DNA from: Schoenoplectus triqueter
Lineage: Eukaryota > Streptophyta > Magnoliopsida > Poales > Cyperaceae
Length of the DNA stretch: 39,257 bases
Assembly: GCA_964058805.1 (NCBI GenBank)
Contig: CAXKVV010000416.1
Location: 1-39,257 of the forward strand
Direction: 5' to 3'
Positions within the stretch are counted from its first letter, which is position 1; each line of letters starts with the position of its first letter. Below are positions 9,968 to 19,864 of this stretch, piece by piece. The notes beneath the pieces are model-generated. The model was not told the origin of the DNA. It worked only from the letters and a program-made list of their open reading frames with translations, and did not search any database. The translations under genes were made by a program, and so were the position numbers.

Positions 9968-10920
9968 TAGGGGTCAGGTCTAGCAGGCCTACGAGATGGC
10001 TAAATAAGGGTCGAATTTGATAAGAGATTTTAAAGGGCCGAGTTTAAAGGGCTTAAATTTTAAGGAGTGAGCCCGATCTTTACCAATCCTTTCAGACTCT
10101 AAGGGTCTGGTAAAGTCTGGATAAGGGTCATCGGATAAGAACTTGATATATATATATATAGTAAAGATGCCGTGAGCTTAAACTCACTGAGGCCTTCTGT
10201 GAACTTAACTCAAAAAGCATATCAAATCATCTCTAAATTTTAATTTATCATACTCATTAAATTATTTATATGAAAATCTAGTGGGATGCAAAAATTTGGT
10301 GTGTTTTGAGCTTTTTAAATCAACGTTTTTAATTTTTTAAAATGATGTTCAAGTATTGAATATATTATTATTATTTTTAGAGTCGATTTTTAAAAATTAA
10401 AAATCATAACTTAAAAAGCTCAAAACACTCTAAATTTTTGCATCACATAAGATTTTCATATAAAAAATTTAATGATCATGATAAATTAAAATTTGGAGAT
10501 GATTTGATATATTTTTTGAGTTAAGCTCACGATATCTTTACTCTATATATATTATTGATTATATATTTTTAATGTTAATTTATATTTATATAATAGTGTT
10601 AAATTATATTTTCAGTATTGACATTTTATTTTATTTTTTCTATTTTTCAGATTTTTTAAGTGTAATTAATATATAATATAAAATATTAAAGAAATAGCTT
10701 GTAAAGAGCCGGATAAAGGCCGGATTTGATAAGGACCGAATTAAAAAGGCCTATGTTTTTAAAGATTGAGTCCGGTTTTTGAGAAATCTAATTTTTATTA
10801 TTTGAAAGAGTCGAACTGGATTTATAAAGACTGAGTAAGAACCAGATTTTTTGAAGGATTGTCCGGGCTGGATTAAGGGCCAAACTTTTATGGGCTCTCT
10901 CTAATCACAGGGCTGCTAAT
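9968..10920. mobile_element. Degenerate hAT-like repeat with GGGCC/GGGTC motifs, interrupted
   Basis: It starts TAGGGGTCAGGTCTAGCAGG and contains many AAGGGCC, AAGGGTC and GCCGGAT words in both outer parts, like the plant repeats that begin TAGGG and carry degenerate GGGCCGGG arrays. A family A MITE (10161-10541) is inserted in it. The right limit near 10920 is approximate. Confidence 0.4.
10161..10541. mobile_element. MITE family A, copy 1 (GTAAAGAT ends)
   Basis: The left end GTAAAGATGCCGTGAGCTTA and the complement of the right end GTAAAGATATCGTGAGCTTA show the terminal inverted repeat. The two arms pair over most of the 381 bases (for example AAATTTTAATTTATCAT on both sides). It sits in a TATATA run. 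A second copy is at 22850-23258. Confidence 0.75.
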
Positions 10921-10944
10921 GTTTTTTTAAGACCCTGCTTTGGT

Positions 10945-11480
10945 GTTTTTTTTTGATAGAGTATTTGACAGAAGATCCTTATTTCATGAGTTTGCAGTGA
11001 TCCATGAGTTCATCAAATATATAAGTTGACAGATCATTCGACTCGTTAATTGTTGTCACCACGTGATTAAATTTTAGTGTTAAGACTTAACATTCTTGCC
11101 ATCATTGTTTGTTCTGAGATGTCTCCATATGCTCAAATTTGATTGACAATGGATTGTAACTCTTTACGAGAAAATCTACGAGATTCTTCCGTCTTCACTG
11201 TTTCAATATCTCGACATAGATCTTGTAATTTGATGGCGATAACTCGTGAACTTCTCTCAAACGTGGTCCTCAAGGTTGTCCATGCTTTTTTTTTGCTGTG
11301 TTTACTTCAACAATTTTGACAGAATACATATCATCTACCGCTTGTTGGATGAAATACATCGATAAAGGACTCCTTTCTTCATTAGATCCCACAACCCATG
11401 CAATTTGAATAAGGTCTTCATCTTAATGCTCCAAAATTTATAATTTCACCTTTGAAGAGCAGAACTGTTGGTTGTGTCAC
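10945..11480 (-). pseudogene. Copia-type retrotransposon gag remnant
   Basis: Minus-strand frames carry pieces of a Copia gag (DUF4219/UBN2-type) in the right order: PTVLLFKGEIINFGALR, then LSMYFIQQAVDDMYSVKIVE, then AWTTLRTTFERSS with VIAIKLQDLCRDIE, and finally VVTTINESNDLSTYIFDELM. The frames are broken by stops and shifts. Only the 5' part of the element is present; no protease, integrase or reverse transcriptase follows before 10945. Confidence 0.75.
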
Positions 11481-11535
11481 ATTCACTGTGTTGCCGATGA
11501 TTGTTGCGATCTCTCCCCTAATTAGATTGAGCGGG

Positions 11536-11545
11536 TCTGATACCA
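11536..11545 (-). other. Copia primer-binding site for initiator tRNA-Met
   Basis: On the minus strand TGGTATCAGA lies just upstream of the gag remnant. This is the start of the usual Copia primer site TGGTATCAGAGC. A 5' LTR should therefore end near 11552 and extend to higher coordinates, but I could not fix its other end. Confidence 0.6.
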
Positions 11546-11552
11546 CTTTGTT

Positions 11553-12300
11553 GAATTTAGTGAGAACAAAGCATGATAAAGGAATAATATCCGTGACACA
11601 TAGTATATTGTGATACAAAGAAATATTCTCACAAAAAGAAATACTACTCTTTAAGATAATTTTTTTATAATAATTGTTTATTGATTGCATATGTTGGAAA
11701 CATCTATTGGACACATAGAAGTAGATAATATTCTATAATTTATATAACATAAAATCTTTTTAAATTAACTCTACTATATTTCTAAAATATCATGCATTAT
11801 TTTCTATAAATTACCTCACTAATCCATTATTTCATAAAAATAAATTCTTCTAATTTTTAATCTGAAAATGCAAATACTAAAATTAATTATTTCAAAATAA
11901 CTTTCTAAATACTACGGCCACCTACGTAACAAGTAAAACAAAACCCTCCAATAAAAGGACTCGATTCATCTTTGGAGAAAAGTAAACATAATTTTTTATG
12001 CATAAATTTTATCTATACTATATTATAAAAAACATATGTATTAGAGACATCCATTAATATTATCAGATAATGTGTAATAATCAAAATATTCTTATTCATT
12101 TTATGATTGAGATTGATTTTATAAAAGCAATGGTTCAAAATTTAATCACACTCATTTTTTCTCTTCATTTTATTTACTAATGTATTTATATATAGAAGAT
12201 CTAAAAAGAAGTATACCATGAATTATTATTAACTTTTATTATTTTTCTAAAAAGAAAAGGCACCACCAATAATAAATGCCGGCTTTTATTTTTTTATAAC
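11553..12300. other. AT-rich DNA, probably an LTR remnant at its left edge; no gene
   Basis: The first few hundred bases may be the Copia 5' LTR on the minus strand. The rest is AT-rich without genes. Confidence 0.3.
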
Positions 12301-12489
12301 AACAAATTAGTCAGTACATATGGCTAAGGTTCATAAGCCATGAACCATAAGCGAATAAAAGAAGAAAGCAAATCGCATCAGGCATCGGCCTTTGAAGCTG
12401 AAGCACAAAGAAAACATATAAAGTCTGATGAAAGCATAAAGATACAAAACCCAAATAAAATCCCTTGAGACAACAACCATGTTAGTAAT

Positions 12490-12768
12490 CTAATAAATCT
12501 TCATCTTCACCTCTGGAGGAGAGCTGGATAGCGCCCAATTGATGAGAAACATGTGTAGCGACCAGATTTTCCGCATGAACATCAAGTGTAACATTGGCTG
12601 CAGAACCAGTATGTGTGGCACATTACCAGCAAGAACCAAAGGTCCAGCAGGAGCAAGATGCCTCACAGCCAGGTCTACATCTCCCACCAAAATCTGCTCA
12701 AAATTGGTAGCAGAACCTGTCCAAAATTTGAAAAAAAAAAATGAAAGATATGGAAGTAACTATTAGCA
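12490..12768 (-). other. Unrecognised open segment in the LINE 3' part
   Basis: On the minus strand this patch is less AT-rich than the rest of the LINE and stays open for about 90 codons, including FEQILVGDVDLAVRHLAPAG. A second frame over its last third ends in LSSRGEDEDLLDY and a stop. It could be the C-terminal end of the LINE polyprotein or a transduced host sequence. I do not recognise it. Confidence 0.3.
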
Positions 12769-13377
12769 GTCGGGGAATGAGAGGAAGAAATAAACACCTG
12801 TTTGTTACGTGTTGTTAATAGTAAACAGGAATTCCAAAAATAAAAAATAGAAACAGTATTTAAAAGCCGTTGTTGTGGGTGATCATCAAGAATCTTGATC
12901 CAAAAATCAATAATATAAGAACATTGAAAAAAATAAGTGATCCACAATTTTATTTGCCAAACAGAATACATAAGTCATATCCGCGGCCCATTTACGCTTA
13001 CATAGATTGTCCCTGATAAGAATTTTATTATTTAACACCATCCAAACAAACAATTTACGTTTAAGTGAAATCTTAAGCACCCACACTGATTAGAACCCAT
13101 TAGTTTCCCACAACCATATAGCCGAGTCAACATATTGTGTAAACCGTAAATAATGCAAGAGAGAAATAATTTAGATTTTTTTCTTATCTCATGACAAGAC
13201 TAGCACCCCCTAGAGAAATTAAATTTAATGGAGCCGTCATCCCACACCTCAGAAAGGATAGAAGAGGTGGATTTAATATTGACATAAACCAACGAAAATT
13301 ATATAGACAACGGATACTCATTATATCAAGTATCCAACCAAAAATTAATTGAACATTCATTCTCAACAATCCGCTTA

Positions 13378-13704
13378 GAACATCTCCAATAGGAGTTTCT
13401 ATTTCTACGTATTACTGCTTATTTTTTATTTTAGCGTTGGAGAGATAGTTTCTAATTTAAAAACTTTAATCACAGTTTCTAATTTAGCAACTCAATTCTA
13501 ATTGTCACGTCAAATTAGTAACTCACTTAATTTAGCATTAGAGGAGGAGGGAAGACATAAAGACACAAATATTTCATTATAATTGTTGTTTGACGTGGTA
13601 CAAAACCGTCATCACACAGTTTTAACGTTGGAGAAGATTAATTATAATTAGTAACTTTTCTGACATGACTTATCTAAGAGTTTTAAAAACTATTGAAGAT
13701 GCTC
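13378..13704. mobile_element. Tourist-like (PIF/Harbinger) MITE inside the LINE
   Basis: The ends GAACATCTCCAATAG and, complemented, GAGCATCTTCAATAG are inverted repeats with two mismatches. The 327-base element is flanked by TTA at 13375-13377 and 13705-13707, the 3-base target duplication of PIF/Harbinger elements. It splits the LINE coding remnant, so it arrived later. Confidence 0.8.
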
Positions 13705-14832
13705 TTAGCACCTAAAAGTAAGAAATAAAAAACATAAGGGTCTGCCTGCTAAAAGGCAGAGGCATGAGTAAGAGATGTAGTGTTATATTTAAATGAAAGA
13801 ATAGATTGCCACAAGCCTGATTCATTCATGTACTTACACTTTCAATACTATTTGCAAAGAAATATCATATTCACATAAGACAAATTTAAGATCTCAGCCC
13901 CCATGCTCCTTAGGACGATAAATTATATCCCATCCAACCAAATGATACTTGCCCTTATGTGACTCAGAACCAACCCATAAATATCATTTACTAATGTGAT
14001 TGATCTTATTAATGACCTATAAGGGAATCTTATATAAAGTAATATAGTAAAGCGGAATGGTAGAAATTATGAAATTAAGTAAAACCAATCGCCCCCTATA
14101 GAAAGGAGCTTACCCTTTCAAGTTGGCAATCACATATAATCTTATCAATTAAAGTTTGTCAATCCTTACGAGGAGTTTTTTTTGAACAAGCTCAAATATT
14201 TCAATGGAAGGGAACCCAACTTGTAATTAAGTTGAGTAACAAAAATATTAGCCAAATTAGAATCAAAATTAAGAGCAATTAATTCAAATTTATTAAAATT
14301 AATCTTTCAACCCCGAAAGACCTTCAAATGCGCGAAGAGCTCATTTAACACGTTCAATCATCATAAAATCAGCCTTAAGACATAAAAAAATAGTATTGTT
14401 AGCATATTATAAATTTAACACTTTTCTATTATTAAGTATAAGAGGATCAAGACCTTCAAAATGATTTAATTCAATATCTTTAGACAAAAAATTATTAAGC
14501 CCTTTAACAGTAAGTAAAAATAAATAAGGAGAAAAAGAGGTCACTCTGATGAACCTCTTTCCGACATTCAAAGTACATGTCCGGAGTACCATTAAATAAA
14601 ACAATGCTTTGGCCACCACAAAGTGTAGATTTATCCATTTAACCCATCTAGGATCAAACTTGCGCTGCCTAAAAGTATTTAGAAGATAGGTCCAATCAAA
14701 ATTATCAAACGCTTTCTCAATATCTAATTTAGTAATTTGAGAAGGAGGTTGGGTTCTTTTGAGTTCGTAATGGAATATACAATTTCATGAACAATAATAA
14801 CATTGCCCATAATATTTTGACCTTTAAGAAAA

Positions 14833-15300
14833 AAAAATATGTTGATTAACACCTATGAAATTATGCATTGTATAACATTATTAAGTTTTATTGTAAAAAA
14901 AAACTATACATTATATAACCTTAATCAGAAAAGAAAAAATATTATATTTTGTGTATTATCTTTTATGAAATAATGAATTAAGTCTTTGCAATCGATTTAT
15001 ATATAAATTATATCAAAATAACTATATTATTCTATAAAAATTTAAATAATTAAATATCAACATTATTATGTTTTATTATAACAAAAAAAAATATTGTAAA
15101 ACCTAAATTTTACTAAGAAAATAAAATTATTATATTTTATATATTATTTTTTATTAAATAAATTAAATTTATTTAAAAATTTAAAAGTTTTTATGATTAA
15201 TTTAAATATTAATTATAATAAAATTAATATTAAATATAAATATTTTTAAAATTAAAAAGGGTATGCGGGTTCAATGCTAGTTATTATCGGTTCAAAAGAA
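14833..15300. other. AT-rich DNA upstream of TRAP-alpha
   Basis: Strongly AT-rich with no gene. The TRAP-alpha promoter presumably begins near the right edge. I see no clear TATA box. Confidence 0.4.
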
Positions 15301-15423
15301 AAAACGAACGTGGATGTCTATTTCCAATAAAAGGCTTCTTCCCTCGAGGCCGAGCTCTCTCCATTCATTGTGCAGCTTATTTCTCTCAGGATCGAAACTG
15401 TTTCGTTTTCTAATCTCTCAGCT

Positions 15424-18276
15424 ATGGGAATTAGGGTTTTATCCGCTATTCTTGCTTTCCTCCTCCTCGCCTCTCCGATCTTTCAAGGTTCAAGCTCTTA
15501 TCACTGGATCGACTAATTTCAGTTCTTTTGATCTTTTTGAAAAAAACCTTCTTCTGTCGGGTGGTTCGTTCATTTGTTCAGATCTATTTTACTAGGTTCT
15601 TGCATGTTAAGGGGAGTTGATTGGGGATTCATTTTTTATGCGTGGTGTAATTAATGCCAGATCTGAGCCTCTGACTTTAATTGTGCGGGAATTACATAGA
15701 TCGTCAAAGTTAAATTGTGTAATGTTATCCATAATAGTTAGTCGTTAGATCAGGTTGTCTTGTTAATTGGTTTCCGACACAATTATATACTCTTATAGCC
15801 TTTGACCTTGAGTTTACTTCCTTGATATGTAGTAATATCTAAAATAGAGGCCAGAATTTGGCGTTGGACAAAGCTCGTATTTTTCTCTTACCCACTTTAA
15901 GATAGGTCTGCACTCTGCAGCATTGTTGTCCAATAGACAAAAGATGCAATGCAATTGATTCTTGAAGCTTCGTTTTTCTTTGAAACATTTCCCCTCCGTA
16001 GAATAAATTTAATTCGTTTGAACAAATTACTTTAACTTGTACAGTTATATTATTGGTTGTTAATTTCATAAAATTATAACAGAACATTGGATTGACTCTC
16101 ACTTTATTTATACTCATTCTTTTCGTTGTGTTGATGGAATTATATCATTAAGGCCTAGGTTCATTTTTATTCTTATTATGATGTTTGCAAGGCTAAATTG
16201 GCATTCCTTTTGTTTACAATATAATAATTGTAATAGCTCTTTTTGAGGTATCTTAGTGGTGAGATCGGAGTCAGCTGAAGATGCAGCAGCAGCAGAAGTA
16301 GTTGATGGAGGTGATCTTGGTATCGTTGGGGATGAGATTCAAGATTCTGGTGATAGTACATATGGACCTGCCCCGAATGTGAATACCATCTGTATTTTCC
16401 CAAAAAACCCTGGAAAATGTATGTTTCGTCATTTTTTCTTTGACTACGGTTTAGCTCAAATACTTTTGGTAGTTCTGTTCTGATCTGGTATTCATTATTT
16501 TTTTTTTTGTTTGTGTTTTATTATTGCTCTTCAAGGCCTTAAACTGGATTCTAGACTTGGATTTCCTGCTCAGAATTAAATTTCAGATGGCACATTTACT
16601 TGTTGAATCCTGAATTCCTAGTAATACTGACTGTATTGTAAGGACGTAGTGGGAAAGTGCATCTTTTGGGATGCTTTGGTATATGAATAGTTTTGCTTTG
16701 ACATTGTTCAGCTAGATTGATCTGTTATATTTTTGTTTGCTGAACATTCCTAATTAGTTATGTTTCCTTCTTTTTATAATACAGTGGTGCCAGCTGGTGA
16801 AGGTACTGAACTGCTTGTTGGTGTGCACAATGAAGGTAATTTATCTTAATAGCATTAAATTTGAGATATCTGCAATGAATATAAAAGAGAAAAGAAGCTA
16901 GAATTTTGTCTTTTGCCTTTGTGTACTGTGATGATGATACCTGTTCATCACTACAAAGAATGACATTTCTTGGTTTTGGGCAATTAAGTAGACAGATTTG
17001 TGCTCCTTTTCTTTCATAAAAAAAGATATAATTGCTTACAGAAAATATTTGTAGTGTAATATATATATTTTTTGATATGTATGCTAATCTGTTGTTATTT
17101 GCTTAAAATAAAATGTAGGTGAATCAGCTATGCTTGTCCATGCTGTATATGCCACTCTACACCTCCCTTTTGATCACCGCTTGTCAATCCAAAATCTCAC
17201 AGTTCAGGTTTGTTTGATTTTATTTTTTTTCCTGAACCACAGGATTAACATGCTGTTCGAGTTCAGTACTGGTAAAGTACAGAAACAGTCGTAGGAAGTA
17301 ATTTCTGCTGCCTTGTCTTTTTTTTTCCATTTTTGTTCAATTATATAATACCATCAGGAAGTTATTTGACTCACTAATTCAGTATTAGTTCAGGACTAGC
17401 AGAATACTCTTGAATTATTTGATTCAAATCAACTCTGCGAACTTAAACTTACCAAGCTTTCTTCTGTTGCAGCAAGTTAATGCTTCAGTTCCACCTTCTG
17501 TTCAAGGGTCTTTTGATTACAAATTTGCTGTGAGCAAATTCTTACAGGTTAGTAAATATGGATTCTTCTCACGCATTGACATCCATTGGTTATATTTATA
17601 TATTTGTAAGAAAGAAAAATTCATGGTCGAACTTTGTTTCTTGCTCATCTAAATTTATTATATGTGGTTTGACTGTAGCCTGGCTCATTTGACCTCGTTG
17701 GGTACATGCTTTATGAGATTGACCAACATCCATACATCTCTGTCTTTTACAATGGTACAATTGAGGTGTTTGAATCAGGAGGCTTCCTCAGTGGGGAATC
17801 TGTATTTCTTATAACTCTTGGGTTCGGTTTACTTGTTCTTCTTGGCTTTTGGGTGAATGGTCAGATTCATCACTTCTCCAAGGTACATACATTTGTCTTC
17901 GATTCAAGATATTTTTGCAGAGAAAAAATTCAAAGCACTGTCTGTCAGTTTTAAATGTGAAAGCGGCAGTTTTTTTTCTTGCAAAAAAAAAATGGTATTT
18001 GATCTTCAGTTTTTTCTTTAATAATTGAATGCTTTTTTTTTTCTAATCAGAAAACAAAGAAGGCACCAATGGTTGAAGTTGGGACTGGAATCTCTGAAGC
18101 TAATATGGATGAATGGTTGGAGGTACTGTATTTTAATGTTCTTTCTTATTTTATTATTATTTTTTGCTTCTCTTTTCATTTTGAAAATTTAAATCTTTTG
18201 TCTGATGATTTTTTAGGGAACTGCGTATGCTCGATCTGTGTCCAGCAGCAAGAAGGAACAAAAGAAAAAGAAGTAG
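15424..18276 (+). CDS. Translocon-associated protein subunit alpha (TRAP-alpha/SSR-alpha)
   Basis: Eight exons join in frame: 15424-15487, 16257-16418, 16785-16835, 17119-17207, 17473-17547, 17679-17882, 18051-18122 and 18217-18276. They give 258 residues, the usual plant length. TRAP-alpha is a single-pass ER membrane protein next to the Sec61 channel that helps some signal peptides engage. A signal peptide (MGIRVLSAILAFLLLASPIF) is followed by an acidic luminal segment, then the luminal domain with HLPFDHRLSIQNLTVQ and VSKFLQPGSFDLVGYMLYEI. Possible N-glycosylation sites are Asn118, Asn125 and Asn172. A membrane span lies at about residues 188-206. The cytosolic tail has EVGTGISEANMDEWLEGTAY and ends KKEQKKKK. 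All introns are GT-AG. A broken duplicate lies downstream at about 19865-21190. Confidence 0.95.
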
Positions 18277-19131
18277 AGAGGATGCTTTTGCTGTTGAATT
18301 GTTCTCTTTCTTTGTGGGTTTAAGGGAGATTAGTGTAGTTTTAGAAAGAGTTTTTGTAACAGGTGATTAAGTTTAACTTCAATTTTATATGAGGCATCGC
18401 TGGATGTTTTTAATCTGAATCTGTTATAATGAGTAGGAATTTTTTAATAAAATTTTGTTTCAGCACTGAATTGGTATTTTTTTGAAAGCCTTATATTTTG
18501 AATTCATAGAAAGCCTCTGATTACACTCAAATGGACAGTCTTAGAACAAAGACTAACGGTAGCTCTACAAATGACCGTTCTGAACTTCTGATCGAGATTC
18601 AATACTGACGGTCGCCACAAAGGTACTCAAAATAATTTTGAGTTACTTCAGAGGATAATTCGCTGCGGAATTGTGATAATCTGAATGGTCGAACCTAATT
18701 TGGTTTCGCTGATATATGAGATGAGATGTGATTAATGAAATGCTATCCGATCTAGCTGGAAAGCTTATAATTAATCGGTATTGGCTTCAAATTGAATGCA
18801 TGTTTCAATACATGTCAAGGATTTGTCCGGATCTAAGTGTGGTGATCACTAAGTAGGATAGTACAAGATATCTCTTTTTGGTTGAAATTTTGTTGATTAC
18901 ATTCGACTATTCGAGTATCTAGCAGAGTTAGCAATTATAATTTCCTAGAATCACCGTATAAAATTGTATGCTACACGAAGAAAATCTGACAGATTAACTC
19001 CCGGGCAATGAGAAGAAATATATCTTTGTATTGACCCGAATTATATTTGGGCTGGTAGAATCCATAATTAGGGTTCATGTTGAAATCTAATACCTTTTCT
19101 CTTCCCATCTATTTCTTTGCGTCGACACAGC
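18277..19131. other. TRAP-alpha 3' UTR and intergenic DNA
   Basis: The 3' UTR probably runs to near 18450-18470, after AATAAAA at 18446-18452. The rest holds no gene or repeat that I can recognise. Confidence 0.4.
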
Positions 19132-19136
19132 ATATG

Positions 19137-19169
19137 TGGGCCCAGTAGTCGGGTATAGTTGTTTATGGG
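19137..19169 (+). promoter_or_regulatory. Two TGGGCC/TGGGCT words upstream of U6
   Basis: TGGGCCC and ATGGGCT lie 26 bases apart about 165-195 bases upstream of the U6 start. They match the site II type (TGGGCY) bound by TCP factors in growth-related plant promoters. Only the words are seen; their link to U6 is inferred. Confidence 0.25.
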
Positions 19170-19268
19170 CTGCAACTTGTTTCGTTGTTTATACCATTAT
19201 ATCCTCAATCCTGTTATCCTGTACTGTGTCTATTGCGCTCCGGAATTTGGAAGTGCTATCGCTCATTA

Positions 19269-19311
19269 GTCCCACAATTCTTAGTTATAATGTTTTCTAT
19301 GATATTTATAC
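19269..19311 (+). promoter_or_regulatory. U6 promoter: USE and TATA at Pol III spacing
   Basis: The upstream sequence element GTCCCACAATT (19269-19279; plant consensus RTCCCACATCG) is followed after about 24 bases by ATTTATAC (19304-19311), which lies about 21-28 bases before the U6 start. Plant U6 genes, read by RNA polymerase III, use this shorter USE-TATA spacing; Pol II snRNA genes have about 10 more bases. The USE differs from consensus in its last bases. Confidence 0.8.
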
Positions 19312-19331
19312 AAGCCTGAACAGACAACATA

Positions 19332-19351
19332 GTCCCTCCGGGGGCATCCGA

Positions 19352-19383
<32 letters not shown>

Positions 19384-19433
19384 GGCCCCTGCGCAAGGAT
19401 GACACGCACAAATCGAGAAATGGTCCAAATTTT
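19332..19433 (+). ncRNA. U6 spliceosomal snRNA
   Basis: The sequence starts GTCCCTCCGGGGGCATCCG and continues with the invariant U6 body, including the ACAGAGA box (19367-19373), the AGC triad region, the internal stem-loop and a 3' tail GGTCCAAATTTTTT. A run of T at 19430-19437 is the Pol III terminator. U6 forms the catalytic core of the spliceosome with U2. From the ATAAAATTGG region onward it looks identical to the plant consensus. The 5' stem-loop differs at two places: the loop is TCCG instead of TTCG, and the stem has a G where the consensus has A (U-G in place of U-A). The stem can still pair. A proper promoter and terminator suggest a functional gene. Confidence 0.93.
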
Positions 19434-19655
19434 TTTTCATTTTTGCCCTCTTGTTGATTCGTCTATTTATGTCGCTCCTTTCCTTTCTCAGCTGCGTAAT
19501 TTGATTACATGTTCAGTTATTCGCTCTTTCCCATTCTTTAATGGTCCAATTTTTTAAAACTTTCTCTTGTTGATTCATCTATTTATGTTGCTCCTTTCCT
19601 TTCTCAGCTGTGTGATTTGATTACGCGTTCAGTTATTCGCTCTTTCCCATTCTTT
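19419..19655 (+). repeat. 121-base tandem duplication including the U6 3' end
   Basis: Unit 1 (19419-19539) starts with AATGGTCCAAATTTT, the last bases and terminator of U6. Unit 2 (19540-19655) starts AATGGTCCAATTTTTT and follows unit 1 through CTATTTATG, GCTCCTTTCCTTTCTCAGCT and GTTCAGTTATTCGCTCTTTC. The units differ by a few substitutions and small indels. The duplication copied the U6 tail but not its body. Confidence 0.9.
19430..19437 (+). terminator. Pol III T-run terminator of U6
   Basis: Eight T residues directly follow GGTCCAAA. This is the normal Pol III stop signal and supplies the 3' U tail of U6. Confidence 0.85.
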
Positions 19656-19864
19656 GCCGATTTTCTTCAGCTTTTTTTTTTTATGCCGATTTTTTCATTC
19701 AGCTACTTTGCCTTTTGGATTGTTTTGCTTTACAAATTTGTGCCTAATTTTAGATTATCTCAGTTCTGTTATACTTTGTTATTTGAGCTGCTACTTCATT
19801 TGATGTCTTGCAAATTCGATTATTTTTTTCCCAGGTGAAAGGATCCCCACTTCCCCTTTTACTG

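Larger units (their letters stand above)
12300..14832 (-). pseudogene. 5'-truncated LINE: reverse transcriptase and zf-RVT remnant
   Basis: Minus-strand pieces appear in the order of a plant L1-type ORF2: KGQNIMGNVIIVHEIVYS (about 14820-14765), KLDIEKAFDNFDW (about 14740-14700), TSFSPYLFLLTVKGLNNFLS (about 14550-14480), then YANN where active enzymes have the catalytic YADD or FADD (about 14400). After that come GLSGLKINFNK with an internal stop, GKYHLVGWDIIYRPKEHGG (about 13960-13900), WDDGSIKFNFSRG (about 13240), and the zf-RVT segment VFCLANKIVDHLFFQC (about 12975-12930). It lacks the endonuclease, has many stops, and carries an inserted MITE at 13378-13704. An A-rich tail-like AATAAAA occurs near 12290 on the minus strand. 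Confidence 0.85.

Noticed and set aside
15310..15329. CGTGG and CCAAT words upstream of TRAP-alpha as an ER stress element
   Set aside because: An ERSE needs CCAAT, nine bases, then CCACG (or the full complement). Here the two halves are in the wrong relative orientation.
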